A stretch of 64,000 bases of DNA from CAYVQE01 sp964633205 (GCA_964633205.1 CAZWFN010000001.1:62001-126000), one strand, 5' to 3'. Shown: positions 52,126 to 61,758, counted from the stretch's first letter. The notes: a model not told the origin generated them from the letters alone. Numbers and translations are program-made.

Positions 52126-54350
52126 CAGCCTGTAGCCCATGGCCCGGATTTCCCGCCGCAAGGGCGGGTGTAGCTCCGTCTGCGGACCAGACCCGCGAGC
52201 GGCAGCAGCACCAGCCACCAGGCGCCGCCCGGCCGACGCTGGTTGCAGCCGCAGCCGCCGCTGATGGCACCCGGGTCGGGGTCGTCTGCGCAGTTCGGAT
52301 CGGCGCTGCGGCTCCAGCCGCCGGGGTCGGTGGCGGGATCGCAGACCAGGCAAGCATCGCCGGGCGACGCCGCCCCGGCGGCCACGCAGCCGCCGTCGAT
52401 CAGGCACCAGCCCGGCTGCAGCACTCCGCAACGCCGGCTGGCCTCGTCGCAATCGACGGTACAGGCCAGGCCATCGTCCCCACAAGGCACCCCACCCGCC
52501 TCACAAACCCCCGCCACACACCGCTCCTCCCCATTGCAAAACACCCCGTCGCTGCACGAGGTCCCGTCGGCCGGGCTCCAGGCCTCGGCGTTCTGCTCGG
52601 GCTGGCAGGTCGAGCAGGGCGCGTCCGGGGCGGCCGCGCCGGCCTCGACACATCTGCCGTCGATCAGGCACCAGCCCGGCCGCAGCACCCCACAGCTCCG
52701 GGTGGCCTCGTCACAATCGGCGGTGCAGTCCAAGCCGTCGTCGACACACGGCGGCTGACCCGACCGGCACTCCCCGGCGGAGCAGTGCTCGGCCCCGTTG
52801 CAGTACAGGCCGTCGTCGCAGCTGGCCGCGTCGTCGGCGCTCCAGGCTCGCGGATCGCGATCCGGCTGGCAGCTCTGGCAGGGGTTGTCCGGCCGGCTCT
52901 GGCCGGCTGCGATGCAGCTGTCTTCGATCAGGCACCAGCCCGGCTGCAGCACCCCGCAGGCCTGGCCGGCCTCGTCGCAGTCGAGCGTACAGGCCAGCCC
53001 GTCGTCGGCGCAGGGCGGCGAGCCGGGCTGGCAAACGCCGCCGGAACAATGCTCGGCCCCGTTGCAGAACAACCCGTCGCTGCAGTCGTTGCTGTCGTCG
53101 GCGCTCCAGCCGTTGGTGTCTAGTTCGGGCCGGCACTCCCGGCACGGGTTGCTCGGATCGGGGGTGCCCGCTTCATAGCAGGCCTGGCCGATGAAGCACA
53201 CGTCACCGCCGGCGGCAGCGACCGCAACCTGCCAGGTGTGCTCCGCCAGCAGCAACCCGCCGGGATTGTTGCGCACCTGGGCAGTGGCATCGCTCACCTC
53301 GACGCGGACCTGGTGATCGCCCGGAGCCAGGTTCCAACCCTCGAGGAGGTAGCTGCGTTGCCCGCTCTGGACCGGGGCGCCGTCGACCGACCAGGTCACC
53401 AGCAGCTCATCCGGCAGCGGCTCCGGGGTGGCCACGGTCAGCTCCGCGCTGTCGCAGGTGCCAAGCGCGATCGGCGACGCAGGGGTGGTCGCGTCGATCG
53501 GCGAGACCTGATCGTAGATCGCCAGCACCAACGCTTCGGCGCACACCGCGCAGAAACCCGCGCCCAGCGCGCGCATGGTGCAGTTCAGCTCCGGCCGGTA
53601 GACGCCGCTCGATTGATAGCGGGCACCTTCGAACAGCCCGACCACCGCGGCCCAGCCGGCGTTTTCAGGAGTGGGCAGCGGGGTGGCGGCGTCGATCCAG
53701 GGGTTCCACTTGATCAGCTCGCGCTCGGTCCGGGTGGTGGCGTTGGGCTCCGGGCAATCGGCGCCGCAGCCGGGATAGCCCGGGTAGGGATCCTCGTACT
53801 CGTCGGCCAGGCCGCCGAAGGTGTGGCCGAACTCGTGGACGGCCACCTCGCCGGCCAGATCGTGTATCGAGAACACCGCCATCGGGCCGCCCGAGCCACC
53901 GTACTTGGGATCGTTGACGATGACGAAGATCACGTCGAACTCAGGCACGTGATCGCTGGCCGCGGCCCAGACCGCGCCCTGGTCGACGCACAGCAGCCGG
54001 TCGATGCCGTAGCAGCCGTAGTTGGCCCCCAGGGCGGTATCCCGATCGGCGCCGTAGCTGCCGTTGTCGGCGCCGCGCTCGTTGGAGACGACGTGCACCA
54101 GCGAGACATTGAAGTAGTAGCGGTACTGGCCGAAGGGCGCCGCTTGCCAGAAGTCGGCCAAAAATGCAGCGGCGTCGTCGCTGAGCTGCTGCTGGTCGAC
54201 GTCGCGGTAGCCGTCACCCAGCACCACCAGGTCGATGCGGTTGCCCGGCTCCCCGGCCTGCTGCAGCACCTCGACCTCCCAGGCGCCGGCCGGGCCGGCG
54301 ATGAACAGAGACACCAGGGCGGCGGCGAGCCGACAGACGCGGCGGCTCAT
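52014..54350 (-). CDS. Secreted M64-family (IgA peptidase-like) metallopeptidase with Cys-rich repeats
   Basis: 778 residues. A signal peptide ending PAGAWE leads to the M64 catalytic domain with 'IDLVVLGDGYRDVDQQQLSDDAAAF', 'FDVIFVIVNDPKYGGSGG' and the zinc site H172-E-F-G-H176 ('VHEFGHTFGGLADEYEDPYPG'). 'NCTMRALGAGFCAVCAEAL' closes the domain. Residues about 395-690 are three tandem 88-residue Cys-rich repeats ('GWCLIDGRCVEAG...CSDGVFCNGEERC...'). Then comes a MYXO-CTERM-like sorting tail, 'GCGCNQRRPGGAWWLVLLPLAGLVRRRS' (about 699-726), but the frame continues 52 residues past the basic end. The natural stop may be lost or the extension may be artefactual. Overlaps the downstream convergent lipoprotein by 112 bases. 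Confidence 0.8.
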   Translation of the reverse strand: MSRRVCRLAAALVSLFIAGPAGAWEVEVLQQAGEPGNRIDLVVLGDGYRDVDQQQLSDDAAAFLADFWQAAPFGQYRYYFNVSLVHVVSNERGADNGSYGADRDTALGANYGCYGIDRLLCVDQGAVWAAASDHVPEFDVIFVIVNDPKYGGSGGPMAVFSIHDLAGEVAVHEFGHTFGGLADEYEDPYPGYPGCGADCPEPNATTRTERELIKWNPWIDAATPLPTPENAGWAAVVGLFEGARYQSSGVYRPELNCTMRALGAGFCAVCAEALVLAIYDQVSPIDATTPASPIALGTCDSAELTVATPEPLPDELLVTWSVDGAPVQSGQRSYLLEGWNLAPGDHQVRVEVSDATAQVRNNPGGLLLAEHTWQVAVAAAGGDVCFIGQACYEAGTPDPSNPCRECRPELDTNGWSADDSNDCSDGLFCNGAEHCSGGVCQPGSPPCADDGLACTLDCDEAGQACGVLQPGWCLIEDSCIAAGQSRPDNPCQSCQPDRDPRAWSADDAASCDDGLYCNGAEHCSAGECRSGQPPCVDDGLDCTADCDEATRSCGVLRPGWCLIDGRCVEAGAAAPDAPCSTCQPEQNAEAWSPADGTSCSDGVFCNGEERCVAGVCEAGGVPCGDDGLACTVDCDEASRRCGVLQPGWCLIDGGCVAAGAASPGDACLVCDPATDPGGWSRSADPNCADDPDPGAISGGCGCNQRRPGGAWWLVLLPLAGLVRRRSYTRPCGGKSGPWATGCQRGLQAPPEHQTPSGQSAVVSQGRGSQVPSVQRSQP
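52152..52168. terminator. GC hairpin without T-tract between convergent genes
   Basis: CCCGCC-GCAAG-GGCGGG, a six-base-pair stem with a five-base loop, in the convergent zone where both the lipoprotein and the M64 gene end. No T-run on either side, so intrinsic termination is uncertain. Confidence 0.3.
52398..53189 (-). repeat. Three tandem 264-bp repeats in the M64 peptidase gene
   Basis: The segment beginning GATCAGGCACCAGCCCGGC recurs at 52398, 52662 and 52926, and a diverged copy at 53190 (GATGAAGCACACG). The spacing is exactly 264 bases (88 codons) each time. In the protein each unit runs from WCLI to WCLI with 14 or so cysteines. The phase and length identity indicate recent or gene-converted duplication. 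Confidence 0.85.
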
Positions 54351-54895
54351 GGCTCCACCTGTTCGCCACCGAGATCGAGCGTGCCCAACTCGCGCCAGGC
54401 TGCGGCCGGCGGCTGCGGGTCGCGGCGCCAGCGTTTCCGGAGTCGTTCGAATACCAAGCGCTGGCCGCCGGCCGCCGGCAGGCGGACGGGGAAGACCACC
54501 GGTTTGGTCTGCTCTATGTGCACCGCCTCGATGCGGCCCGTGGAATCACCGTGGAACTCGCCGCGCAGCACCGTGGGGTCGGCCAGCCCGGCGCGGTAGA
54601 CCAGCGCGCCGGCGGCGTCTTCCAGCTTCAAGCGCCAGGGCCGCTGCCGCCGGCCGGCGCGGTGCTTGGGCAGCGGGCTGGCCACGTGCATGTCGCGCAC
54701 CAGGCTGAAGGCCGCGCCGTCGAAGCGCACCAGCAGCAACCGGTGGCCGGCCACCGGCGGCCGTCGCTCGGCGTCCGCCGCCGGCGCCTGCTCCCTCTCG
54801 GCAGCGCCCCCGGTCGGCTCCGCAGCACCCATCGGCCCGGCCAGCCCCAATCCCGAGCACAGGATCCCGATCCAAAGCCAGCGACCAACCGCCAC
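54347..54895 (-). CDS. Secreted protein upstream of the M64 peptidase
   Basis: 182 residues from a GTG at 54895, six bases after AGGAGG. Signal peptide-like start ('RWLWIGILCSGLGLAGPMGAAEP'), a low-complexity Ala/Glu stretch, then a beta-rich domain ('HRLLLVRFDGAAFSLVRDMHVASPLP', 'EFHGDSTGRIEAVHIEQTKPVVFPVRLPAAGGQRLVFER'). Its stop overlaps the peptidase start (ATGA), so both are translated together. Partner proteins of this kind with M64 peptidases occur in Myxococcota, but I do not recognise a named family; an accessory or inhibitor role is a guess. A longer frame to 54943 has no ribosome binding site. Confidence 0.6.
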   Translation of the reverse strand: MAVGRWLWIGILCSGLGLAGPMGAAEPTGGAAEREQAPAADAERRPPVAGHRLLLVRFDGAAFSLVRDMHVASPLPKHRAGRRQRPWRLKLEDAAGALVYRAGLADPTVLRGEFHGDSTGRIEAVHIEQTKPVVFPVRLPAAGGQRLVFERLRKRWRRDPQPPAAAWRELGTLDLGGEQVEP

Positions 54896-54989
54896 GCCAC
54901 TCCTCCTTCCATCTGCGGGTCCACCACGCACCGATACTAGCACGGAAAACCCGCACTTGCGCTACCGATCGGCACGTTCTCGGGGCGCT

Positions 54990-55898
54990 CTAGAACCGAA
55001 GGCGCCAGCCCATGGATGGGCCGGTCAGGGGTCTCGGGTTCAGGGACCGCACCCGCCCCCGAGCCCGATCGGCATCTGAACCACCGCCGTAGACGATCGC
55101 ACCGGCGGCCGCCACCCCCAAGCCGGCCAGCTGGGCGACGGCGTCGAGCAGCAGCAAGACGCCCGGGATGTAATCCACTTCACAGAGCAATCCGGTGCTG
55201 CGGTCACGGCAGCGCTCGACCTCTCTGAAACACCCGATCCCCTTGGCGGCGGGACCGTAGACCGGAATCGCCAGTTGCCCGTCGAGCAGGGAATCATCCG
55301 GATTGACCGCCGCGCCCAACTCGACCAGGCTCGGGATGCTCCAGGCCACCGCAAAGGCAGAAAGCCCGGCGATGAGCATGATCCGGCCCACCCGCGAAGG
55401 CACCGGCACGGGGTCCGGGTCCGGGATGGACGCCGGCGCCACCGGCAACCAGGGTGCACCCACGATGCTCGGCGGCTGCAGCGAAGCCGGTTTCAGCGGC
55501 CGCCTCGGCGCCGGTGGTGGACAGGGCCCACTCAGGGCCGCCGGCAGCTCGACGACGAAACTGTGCTCCAGATGCTCGACGGCGATGGCCGGGCTGTCGT
55601 AGCCGCTACAGGTACGCGGGATGGTGATGGACTGGATGCTGGTGGCCAGTTCGGGGCAGCGCTGGCGAAAGGCGAAGGTGCGCCGGCCCCGGACGCAGTC
55701 CGACGGCCGGCCGATCATGGTCCGGCTCTCCCCCGATTCGGTCACCACGATCGGGGTCTTGCCGAGGTGCCGCCCGTCGGTGGTATACACATCGACACCG
55801 CTCGGCTCGGAGTCGACCCGATAGGCCACGTGAAAGGGACTGCAAGCCACCACCGCCACGGCAGCAGCCACCAAGACTGGTTTGAATCCCCGCGACAT
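54990..55898 (-). CDS. PEGA-like lipoprotein with membrane segments
   Basis: 302 residues. Lipoprotein signal with AVVAC, then a PEGA-type module ('FHVAYRVDSEPSGVDVYTTDGRHLGKTPIVV', family pattern s.P.ga.v.i.g...G.TP). Then comes a Cys-containing linker, a Pro-rich stretch, and two hydrophobic segments ('RIMLIAGLSAFAVAWSIPSLV' and 'IPGVLLLLDAVAQLAGLGVAAAGAIVYGG'). The C-terminus 'PLTGPSMGWRLRF' is amphipathic beta-like. Probably anchored in the envelope. The operon position (95 bases from the secreted protein) suggests a shared function with the peptidase, unproven. Confidence 0.65.
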   Translation of the reverse strand: MSRGFKPVLVAAAVAVVACSPFHVAYRVDSEPSGVDVYTTDGRHLGKTPIVVTESGESRTMIGRPSDCVRGRRTFAFRQRCPELATSIQSITIPRTCSGYDSPAIAVEHLEHSFVVELPAALSGPCPPPAPRRPLKPASLQPPSIVGAPWLPVAPASIPDPDPVPVPSRVGRIMLIAGLSAFAVAWSIPSLVELGAAVNPDDSLLDGQLAIPVYGPAAKGIGCFREVERCRDRSTGLLCEVDYIPGVLLLLDAVAQLAGLGVAAAGAIVYGGGSDADRARGRVRSLNPRPLTGPSMGWRLRF

Positions 55899-56066
55899 GA
55901 CTTCCCCTTCGATCAGAAGATATCACACCTTCCATTTCGCGGCAGCTGATCGGTGGAATCCTTTGACCGGCGCGGCGGTCCGTGGTGTGCTCGGGGCCAT
56001 CGTTGGATGGTGTTTTTGTCAGCGCTCGATACCGGCCGTCGGGGCCGGGGTCCGGGGAAGACGGGC

Positions 56067-59000
56067 ATGGGCGTGGGGTCCGAGGAACAGCCTGGACAAC
56101 CGCGGCCGTTGCGGGTGACCGGGACGGCCGCCGCGCGTTACCGGTTGCGCGATCGGCGAACCGCCCGGCCGACCGAACGGGCCGCGGCGGCCGAGATCGG
56201 CCGCGGCGGCATCGGCCGGGTGCTGCTGGCCTTCGACGAGGACCTGGGCCGCGAGGTGGCGCTGAAGGAGCTGTTGCCCGGGTCCCGGGCCGTGGGCGCG
56301 GGAGCGGATGGGGCGGCCACCGCGTCCGGAGCGGATCGCACCGCCGACGCCGCGGCCCGCTTCCTGCGCGAGGCGCGGGTGACCGGCCAGCTGGAGCATC
56401 CCAACATCGTGCCGGTCTACGAGCTGGGCTGCAACGCCGGCGGCAACCTGTACTACACCATGAAGATGGTCCGCGGCCGCACCCTGGCCGAAGCCCTGGC
56501 CGACCGCCGCCGCCTCGACGATCGGCTGCGCCTGCTGGGCCACTTCGTCGACCTGTGCCAGGCCATCGCCTACGCCCACTCCCGCGGGGTCATCCACCGC
56601 GACATCAAGCCCGAGAACGTCATGCTGGGCGAGTTCGGTGAGACGGTGGTGCTCGACTGGGGCCTGGCCAAGGCGCGCGGCGCCGAGGACATCCGCGGCT
56701 CGAAGATGGAGCGCGAGATCCAGCTGCTGCAGGATGCGGCCAGCGGCCACACCGTCGACGGCACCGCCATCGGCACGCCGGCCTACATGAGCCCGGAGCA
56801 GGCCGAGGGCCGCCTGGACGCCATCGACGAGCGCTCCGACGTCTGGAGCCTGGGCGCGGTGCTCCACCAGATCCTGACCGGCCGGCCGCCCTACACCGGA
56901 GCCAACGCCTACGAGGTGCTCAAGCGCGCCCTGAGCCAGCCGGTGCCGCCGCTGACCGAGACCTGTCCGGAGGCCCCGCTCGAGCTGGCCGCCGTCTGCC
57001 GGCGGGCCCTGCAACGCGACCCCGACCGCCGCTACCAGTCGGCGCAGGAGCTGGCCACTGAGATCGATGCCTACCTGACCGGAGGTCGGGTGCGGGCCTA
57101 CACCTACTCGCTCGGTGACATGCTGCGCCGCGCCTATGCCCGCCACCGGATGGCCTTCGTCACCGGCGCCATCGCGCTGGTGCTGCTGCTGGCGCTCGGC
57201 GTCTGGTCCTACCTGCGCCTGGTGGCCGACCGCGATCGGGCCAACCAGCTGCGCGCCGCGGCCGACGCGGCCCGCACGGCCGCCCGGCTGCGGCTGGCCG
57301 ACGCCCACCTGGAGGGCGCCCGTGCCGCCCGCCTGCGCCGCGATCTGCTCGAGTCGCGGGCCAAGCTGCGCTCGGCGCTGGAGGTCGGCGACTCGGCCGC
57401 CGCCCGCTTGTTGTGGGGCCAGCTGCAGACCGATCCGCTGATCTGGCGCCGCCGGCTGGGGGCCATCGTCTACGACGTGGCCTTCGCCCCCAGCGGCCGC
57501 GAGGTGGCCGCGGCCGGCCACGACGGCTCGATCTGCTTGATCGACGCGCACACCGCCCAGCTGCGGGTGCTGCGCGGCCACCGGCCCTGGGTGGCCAGCC
57601 TGGACTACGCCCCCGACGGCCGGCGCCTGGCCTCGGCCGGTTCCGACCAGCAGGTGCGCATCTGGCGGGTGGCCGACGGCCGGTTGCTGCACGAGCTGGC
57701 CGGCCACCGGGCCGCCATCCACGACGTGGCCTTCCACCCCGGCGGCCGCCTGCTGGCCAGCTGCGCCCAGGACCGCAGCCTGCGGCTGTGGGATGCCCGC
57801 AACGGCGAGCTGCTGCAGACCGTGACCGAACCGGCGGTGATCCACTGGGTGCTGGCCTTCACCCCGGACGGCGAGCGGCTGTGGGCCGGCGGCCGCGACG
57901 GCAAGCTGCGCGGCTACCGGGTGACCAAAGACCGCTTGACCGACCCGATCGCGCTAGCGCAACCGACCGGCGGGGCGGCGGCGCTGGCCATCGACCCCGC
58001 CGGCCGGCGCCTGGCCAGCGGCGGCAACAGCAACATCGTCTACCTCTGGGATCTGACCACCCTCGGCCCCGGCGCAGCACCGCTGCGCGCGCTGGCCGGA
58101 CACCGAGACGGCATCGCCGAGCTGGCCTTTCACCCGCGACAACCGCGCCTGGTCTCGGCCAGCTACGACCACAGCGCCCGCATCTGGAACCTGGAATCCC
58201 CGGATGCGGCACCGGCGGTACTGCGCCAGCACGAAGAATGGATGGCCGGGGTGGCATTCGCTCCGGACGGCACGGCCCTGGCCACCGGCGCCGAGGATCG
58301 CCTGGTGGCCCTGTGGCGTTTGCCTCTGGACCAAGCGCACCGATCCGTCCGGCGCGGCCATGGAGACGTGGTCACCGAGCTGGCGGTCGCCCCCGACAGC
58401 CGGCTGCTGGCCAGCGGCAGCGCCGACCAGAGCGTGCGGCTGTGGGATCTGGCCGGCGGCCGCCAGCTGGCGGTGCTCGAGGGCCACGGCGACGACGTCC
58501 AGGGTCTCGGCTTCGCCGCCGACGGCACGCTGCGCTCGGCCGACTGGACCGGCCAAGTCTACCGCTGGCAGCGCACCGACGACCAGACCTGGCGCGGCGA
58601 GCCGCGGCGGCTGGCCGGTGACGCCGACCCCAACACCAGCGTGGAGTTCGGCCCCCAAGGCCGCTGGGCGGCGGCGGCCGACTACGATCGCAGCATCCGC
58701 CTGTGGGACCTGCGCAGCGGACGCGAGCGCAAGCTCGTCGGCCACGGTGATCTGATCCGGGAGCTGGACTTCGGCCCGGCCGGGCGGTTGTTGGCCAGCG
58801 CATCCTGGGACGGCAGCGTGCGCCTGTGGCGAACCGACAGCGGACGCTGCCAGGCGGTACTCGAGGGCCACCAGGGCCAGGTCAACAACGCCGTCATCGC
58901 CGACGACGGCCGCCGGCTCTACTCCACGGGTTGGGATCGGACGATCCGCCGCTGGGACCTGAAAGGCGCCAGCGGCCGGGTGGTCCACCGCGGCGACGCG

Positions 59001-60167
59001 CGCTACGAGACGCTGGCCGTCAGCCCCGACGGCGCCTGGCTCGCCGGCGGCACCGAGGCCGGTGGCATCGAGCTGCTGGCCGTACCGAGCGGTGAGCTGC
59101 GCCGGCTGACGGGCCACCGCGACATGGTGTCCAACCTGGCCTTCGACCCGGCCAGCCGTCACCTGTTGTCGGCCGGCGACGACGGCACGGTACGCTGCTG
59201 GGCTTTGCCCGCAGGAAAACCCTGTTGGCGGGCACCGCTGCTGCTCCCCGGTGCCGGCCCCCCCCGGATGCTCAGCCACCGCGGCTGGGAGATCCCGGGC
59301 GGCGGATCCTGCCCGCCACCGCGACCGCGCCGCAACTGGCTGGCGGCCGCCGAGCAATCGCTGCGGGTCTCGCTGACCACCGACAGCGCCTGCCTGCGGC
59401 TCGGCGGCGACGCCTTCGCGCTGTGGGACCGCAGGACCGATGAACGCCGCTATCGCCGGCAGCGCGCCGGCATCGAGCAGGTGCTGGCCCTGCCCGGCGG
59501 CTGCGCGGTGCGGTTTGGCGGCCGGGTGGAGCTGCACGCCGCCGCGGCTGCCCCGCGACCGCTGGCCACCGCGGTGACGGCCATGGCCCGGGTGGATGAA
59601 CGGTTGCTGCTGGCCGATGATCAGGGGGTGGGCATCTTCGAGCCCAGCGGCCTGGATCGCGCCCGGCTGCCGGTGGGTGCCGGTGCCACCGCCCTGACCC
59701 TGCTGGCCGCTGCGGCCGGCGAGCAGCTGGCCATCGGTTATGGCGACGGCACGGTCGAGGTGGCCGCTCTGACCGCCGGCGGCCGGGGCCGCAACCTGTC
59801 GCTCGACCAGGTGGCCTCGTGCCCGGTGGTCGCGCTGCGCCCCGGCCCGCGGGGCACGCTGGTGATCGCCTATGCCAATGGACTGATCGGTCTGTGGGAC
59901 GTGCGCTCCGGCGCCCGGCTGGACGCCATCCGGCTGCACGGGCCGCTGGCCCACACGGCCTTGCACGCCGGAAAGCTGTACGTCGTGACCGAGCTCGGCG
60001 ACCACCTGGCCTGGGACCTGTCCATCCTGGATTGCGCATACTGCAGTCTGCTGGAGCGCGTCTGGCGGCGGGTGCCGGTGGTCTGGGAGGGCGGTCGCCC
60101 AGTGGCCCGCCCGCGACCGGCCGATCACGCCTGTGGCCGCGCTGGCGCCAGCCCGGCCCGGCGCTGA
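56067..60167 (+). CDS. Serine/threonine protein kinase with C-terminal WD40 repeats
   Basis: 1366 residues from ATG 56067, after GGGAAGACGGGC. A kinase domain (about 40-335) has 'IGRGGIGRVLLAFD', the ATP lysine K67 (VALKE), the catalytic loop H177-R-D179-I-K-P-E-N, and 'VVLDWGLAKA' with D197 (DWG instead of DFG, frequent in this kinase group). 'GTPAYMSPEQAEG' and 'DVWSLGAVLHQILTGRPPY' follow. A transmembrane helix lies at about 362-384, followed by a short coiled coil and at least twelve WD40 blades (about 460-1330; 'VASLDYAPDGRRLASAGSDQQVRIWRVADGRLL' is one). All catalytic residues are intact. The C-terminal beta-propellers are on the far side of the membrane from the kinase. Typical Myxococcota-type membrane sensor kinase. 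Confidence 0.92.
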   Translation: MGVGSEEQPGQPRPLRVTGTAAARYRLRDRRTARPTERAAAAEIGRGGIGRVLLAFDEDLGREVALKELLPGSRAVGAGADGAATASGADRTADAAARFLREARVTGQLEHPNIVPVYELGCNAGGNLYYTMKMVRGRTLAEALADRRRLDDRLRLLGHFVDLCQAIAYAHSRGVIHRDIKPENVMLGEFGETVVLDWGLAKARGAEDIRGSKMEREIQLLQDAASGHTVDGTAIGTPAYMSPEQAEGRLDAIDERSDVWSLGAVLHQILTGRPPYTGANAYEVLKRALSQPVPPLTETCPEAPLELAAVCRRALQRDPDRRYQSAQELATEIDAYLTGGRVRAYTYSLGDMLRRAYARHRMAFVTGAIALVLLLALGVWSYLRLVADRDRANQLRAAADAARTAARLRLADAHLEGARAARLRRDLLESRAKLRSALEVGDSAAARLLWGQLQTDPLIWRRRLGAIVYDVAFAPSGREVAAAGHDGSICLIDAHTAQLRVLRGHRPWVASLDYAPDGRRLASAGSDQQVRIWRVADGRLLHELAGHRAAIHDVAFHPGGRLLASCAQDRSLRLWDARNGELLQTVTEPAVIHWVLAFTPDGERLWAGGRDGKLRGYRVTKDRLTDPIALAQPTGGAAALAIDPAGRRLASGGNSNIVYLWDLTTLGPGAAPLRALAGHRDGIAELAFHPRQPRLVSASYDHSARIWNLESPDAAPAVLRQHEEWMAGVAFAPDGTALATGAEDRLVALWRLPLDQAHRSVRRGHGDVVTELAVAPDSRLLASGSADQSVRLWDLAGGRQLAVLEGHGDDVQGLGFAADGTLRSADWTGQVYRWQRTDDQTWRGEPRRLAGDADPNTSVEFGPQGRWAAAADYDRSIRLWDLRSGRERKLVGHGDLIRELDFGPAGRLLASASWDGSVRLWRTDSGRCQAVLEGHQGQVNNAVIADDGRRLYSTGWDRTIRRWDLKGASGRVVHRGDARYETLAVSPDGAWLAGGTEAGGIELLAVPSGELRRLTGHRDMVSNLAFDPASRHLLSAGDDGTVRCWALPAGKPCWRAPLLLPGAGPPRMLSHRGWEIPGGGSCPPPRPRRNWLAAAEQSLRVSLTTDSACLRLGGDAFALWDRRTDERRYRRQRAGIEQVLALPGGCAVRFGGRVELHAAAAAPRPLATAVTAMARVDERLLLADDQGVGIFEPSGLDRARLPVGAGATALTLLAAAAGEQLAIGYGDGTVEVAALTAGGRGRNLSLDQVASCPVVALRPGPRGTLVIAYANGLIGLWDVRSGARLDAIRLHGPLAHTALHAGKLYVVTELGDHLAWDLSILDCAYCSLLERVWRRVPVVWEGGRPVARPRPADHACGRAGASPARR

Positions 60168-60209
60168 GCGGCCGTCCCCCCGATTGCCATCCGGCGATCG
60201 GAAGTCGCC

Positions 60210-60239
60210 TTGACGTCGGGACGAAAACGAGCCAATGAT
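60210..60239 (+). promoter_or_regulatory. Putative promoter for pepD
   Basis: TTGACG (60210-60215), an 18-base spacer, AATGAT (60234-60239). The pepD ATG is at 60287, preceded by GAGGAG. Confidence 0.45.
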
Positions 60240-60286
60240 AGCCCCCAAAAGCGACGACCCAAAGCCCCCGGACCGAGGAGAAGACC

Positions 60287-61732
60287 ATGGATTTAGCACA
60301 CGCCAAGACCAAGACCATCGTGGACTGGTTCGAGCAGATCAACCGCATCCCCCGTTGCTCGAAGAACGAGAAGGCCTTCTGCGACTGGTTGCTGAGCTGG
60401 GCGAAGGAGCACGGCTTCGAAGCCCGTACCGACAAGGTGATGAACCTGGTGATCGAGGTGCCGGCCAGCGCCGGGATGGAGGACAAGCCGACCTGCATCC
60501 TGCAGGGCCACATGGACATGGTCTGCGAAAAGACCAAGGGCTCGCCGCACGACTTCGACAAGGACCCGGTGCCGGTGCGCGAGACCGATGGCTGGCTGCA
60601 CGCCGACGACACCACCCTGGGTGCCGACAACGGCATCGCCATCGCCATGGCCTTGGCGCTGGCGCTGGACGACAACACCGCCCATCCACCGCTGGAGCTG
60701 CTGTTCACCGTCGACGAGGAGACCGGCCTGACCGGCGCCACCGCCCTGGAGCCGGGCTTTCTCAAGGGCAAGCTGCTGCTCAACCTGGACTCCGAGGACG
60801 AGGGCATCTTCACCGTGGGCTGCGCCGGCGGCAAGGACGCCCACGTGATCATTCCCGTCAACCCGGTCACCCCGCCCGACGGCTACCAGGCCTTCAAGCT
60901 GATCGCCGGCGGAATGCGCGGCGGCCATTCGGGCGTCGATATCCACGAGCAGCGGGCCAATGCCATCAAGGTGCTGGCCCGGGCGCTGGACGCCATCCAG
61001 TCCAAGACCGACCTGCGCCTGGTCGAGCTGTCGGGCGGCACCGCCCACAACGCCATCCCACGCGATGCCGAGGCGCTGATCGTGGTACCGGCGGCGGGCG
61101 CCGAGTTGGCCCAGCAGACCGTGGCCGAGCTGGCAGACAAGCTCAAAACCGAGTGCGCCCAGACCGATCCCGGTGTCGTGATCGAACTCGAGGCCGGCGG
61201 CCAGGCGGAGCAGGTGCTGTCGGGCGAGGAGACCCGCCGCCTGCTCGACTGCCTGCTGGTCTTTCCGCACGGAGTGGCCGAGATGTCGAACGACATCGAG
61301 GGGCTGGTCGAGACCTCGAACAACATGGCCACGGTCAAGACCGGTGCCTCGCAGATCGAGCTGCTCAGCTCACAGCGCTCGTCCAACATGGACAAGCTGG
61401 CGCTGCTGACCGAGCAAATTTGCGCGGTGGCCAGGCTGGCCGGCGGCGAGTGCGAGGTCGGCGGCGGCTACCCGGCCTGGCAGCCCAACATGGACTCGCC
61501 GCTGCTGGCCAAGTGCCAGGCCGTCTACCAGGAGCTGTTCGGCAAGGAGCCGGTGGTCGAGATCATCCACGCCGGGCTGGAGTGCGGCATCATCGGCGCC
61601 AAGTACGAGGGCATGGACATGATCTCCTTCGGCCCGACCATCAAGAACCCCCATTCGCCGGACGAGAAGATCGAGGTCGAGACCATCGGCAAGGTCTGGG
61701 ACTTTTTGGCCGCTCTGCTCAAAGCCATCTGA
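60287..61732 (+). CDS. pepD: Aminoacyl-histidine dipeptidase (peptidase D)
   Basis: 481 residues of the M20C family. Zinc ligands and base: H75 and D77 ('GHMDMVCE'), D114 ('GADNGIA'), E144-E145 ('VDEETGLTG'), 'LDSEDEG' with the next ligand Asp, and H near the C-terminus ('IIHAGLECGII', His 424 or so). 'GGMRGGHSGVDIHEQRANAIK' is the lid-domain signature. Cytosolic dipeptidase with preference for X-His and other dipeptides. Single gene with its own promoter, convergent with the next operon. Confidence 0.95.
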   Translation: MDLAHAKTKTIVDWFEQINRIPRCSKNEKAFCDWLLSWAKEHGFEARTDKVMNLVIEVPASAGMEDKPTCILQGHMDMVCEKTKGSPHDFDKDPVPVRETDGWLHADDTTLGADNGIAIAMALALALDDNTAHPPLELLFTVDEETGLTGATALEPGFLKGKLLLNLDSEDEGIFTVGCAGGKDAHVIIPVNPVTPPDGYQAFKLIAGGMRGGHSGVDIHEQRANAIKVLARALDAIQSKTDLRLVELSGGTAHNAIPRDAEALIVVPAAGAELAQQTVAELADKLKTECAQTDPGVVIELEAGGQAEQVLSGEETRRLLDCLLVFPHGVAEMSNDIEGLVETSNNMATVKTGASQIELLSSQRSSNMDKLALLTEQICAVARLAGGECEVGGGYPAWQPNMDSPLLAKCQAVYQELFGKEPVVEIIHAGLECGIIGAKYEGMDMISFGPTIKNPHSPDEKIEVETIGKVWDFLAALLKAI

Positions 61733-61758
61733 GCCTAAGCAGATCAAAAGACCCCGGC

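Noticed and set aside
57954..60299. 781-residue antisense frame over the kinase C-terminus
   Set aside because: Shadow frame; the sense WD40 repeats are clear.
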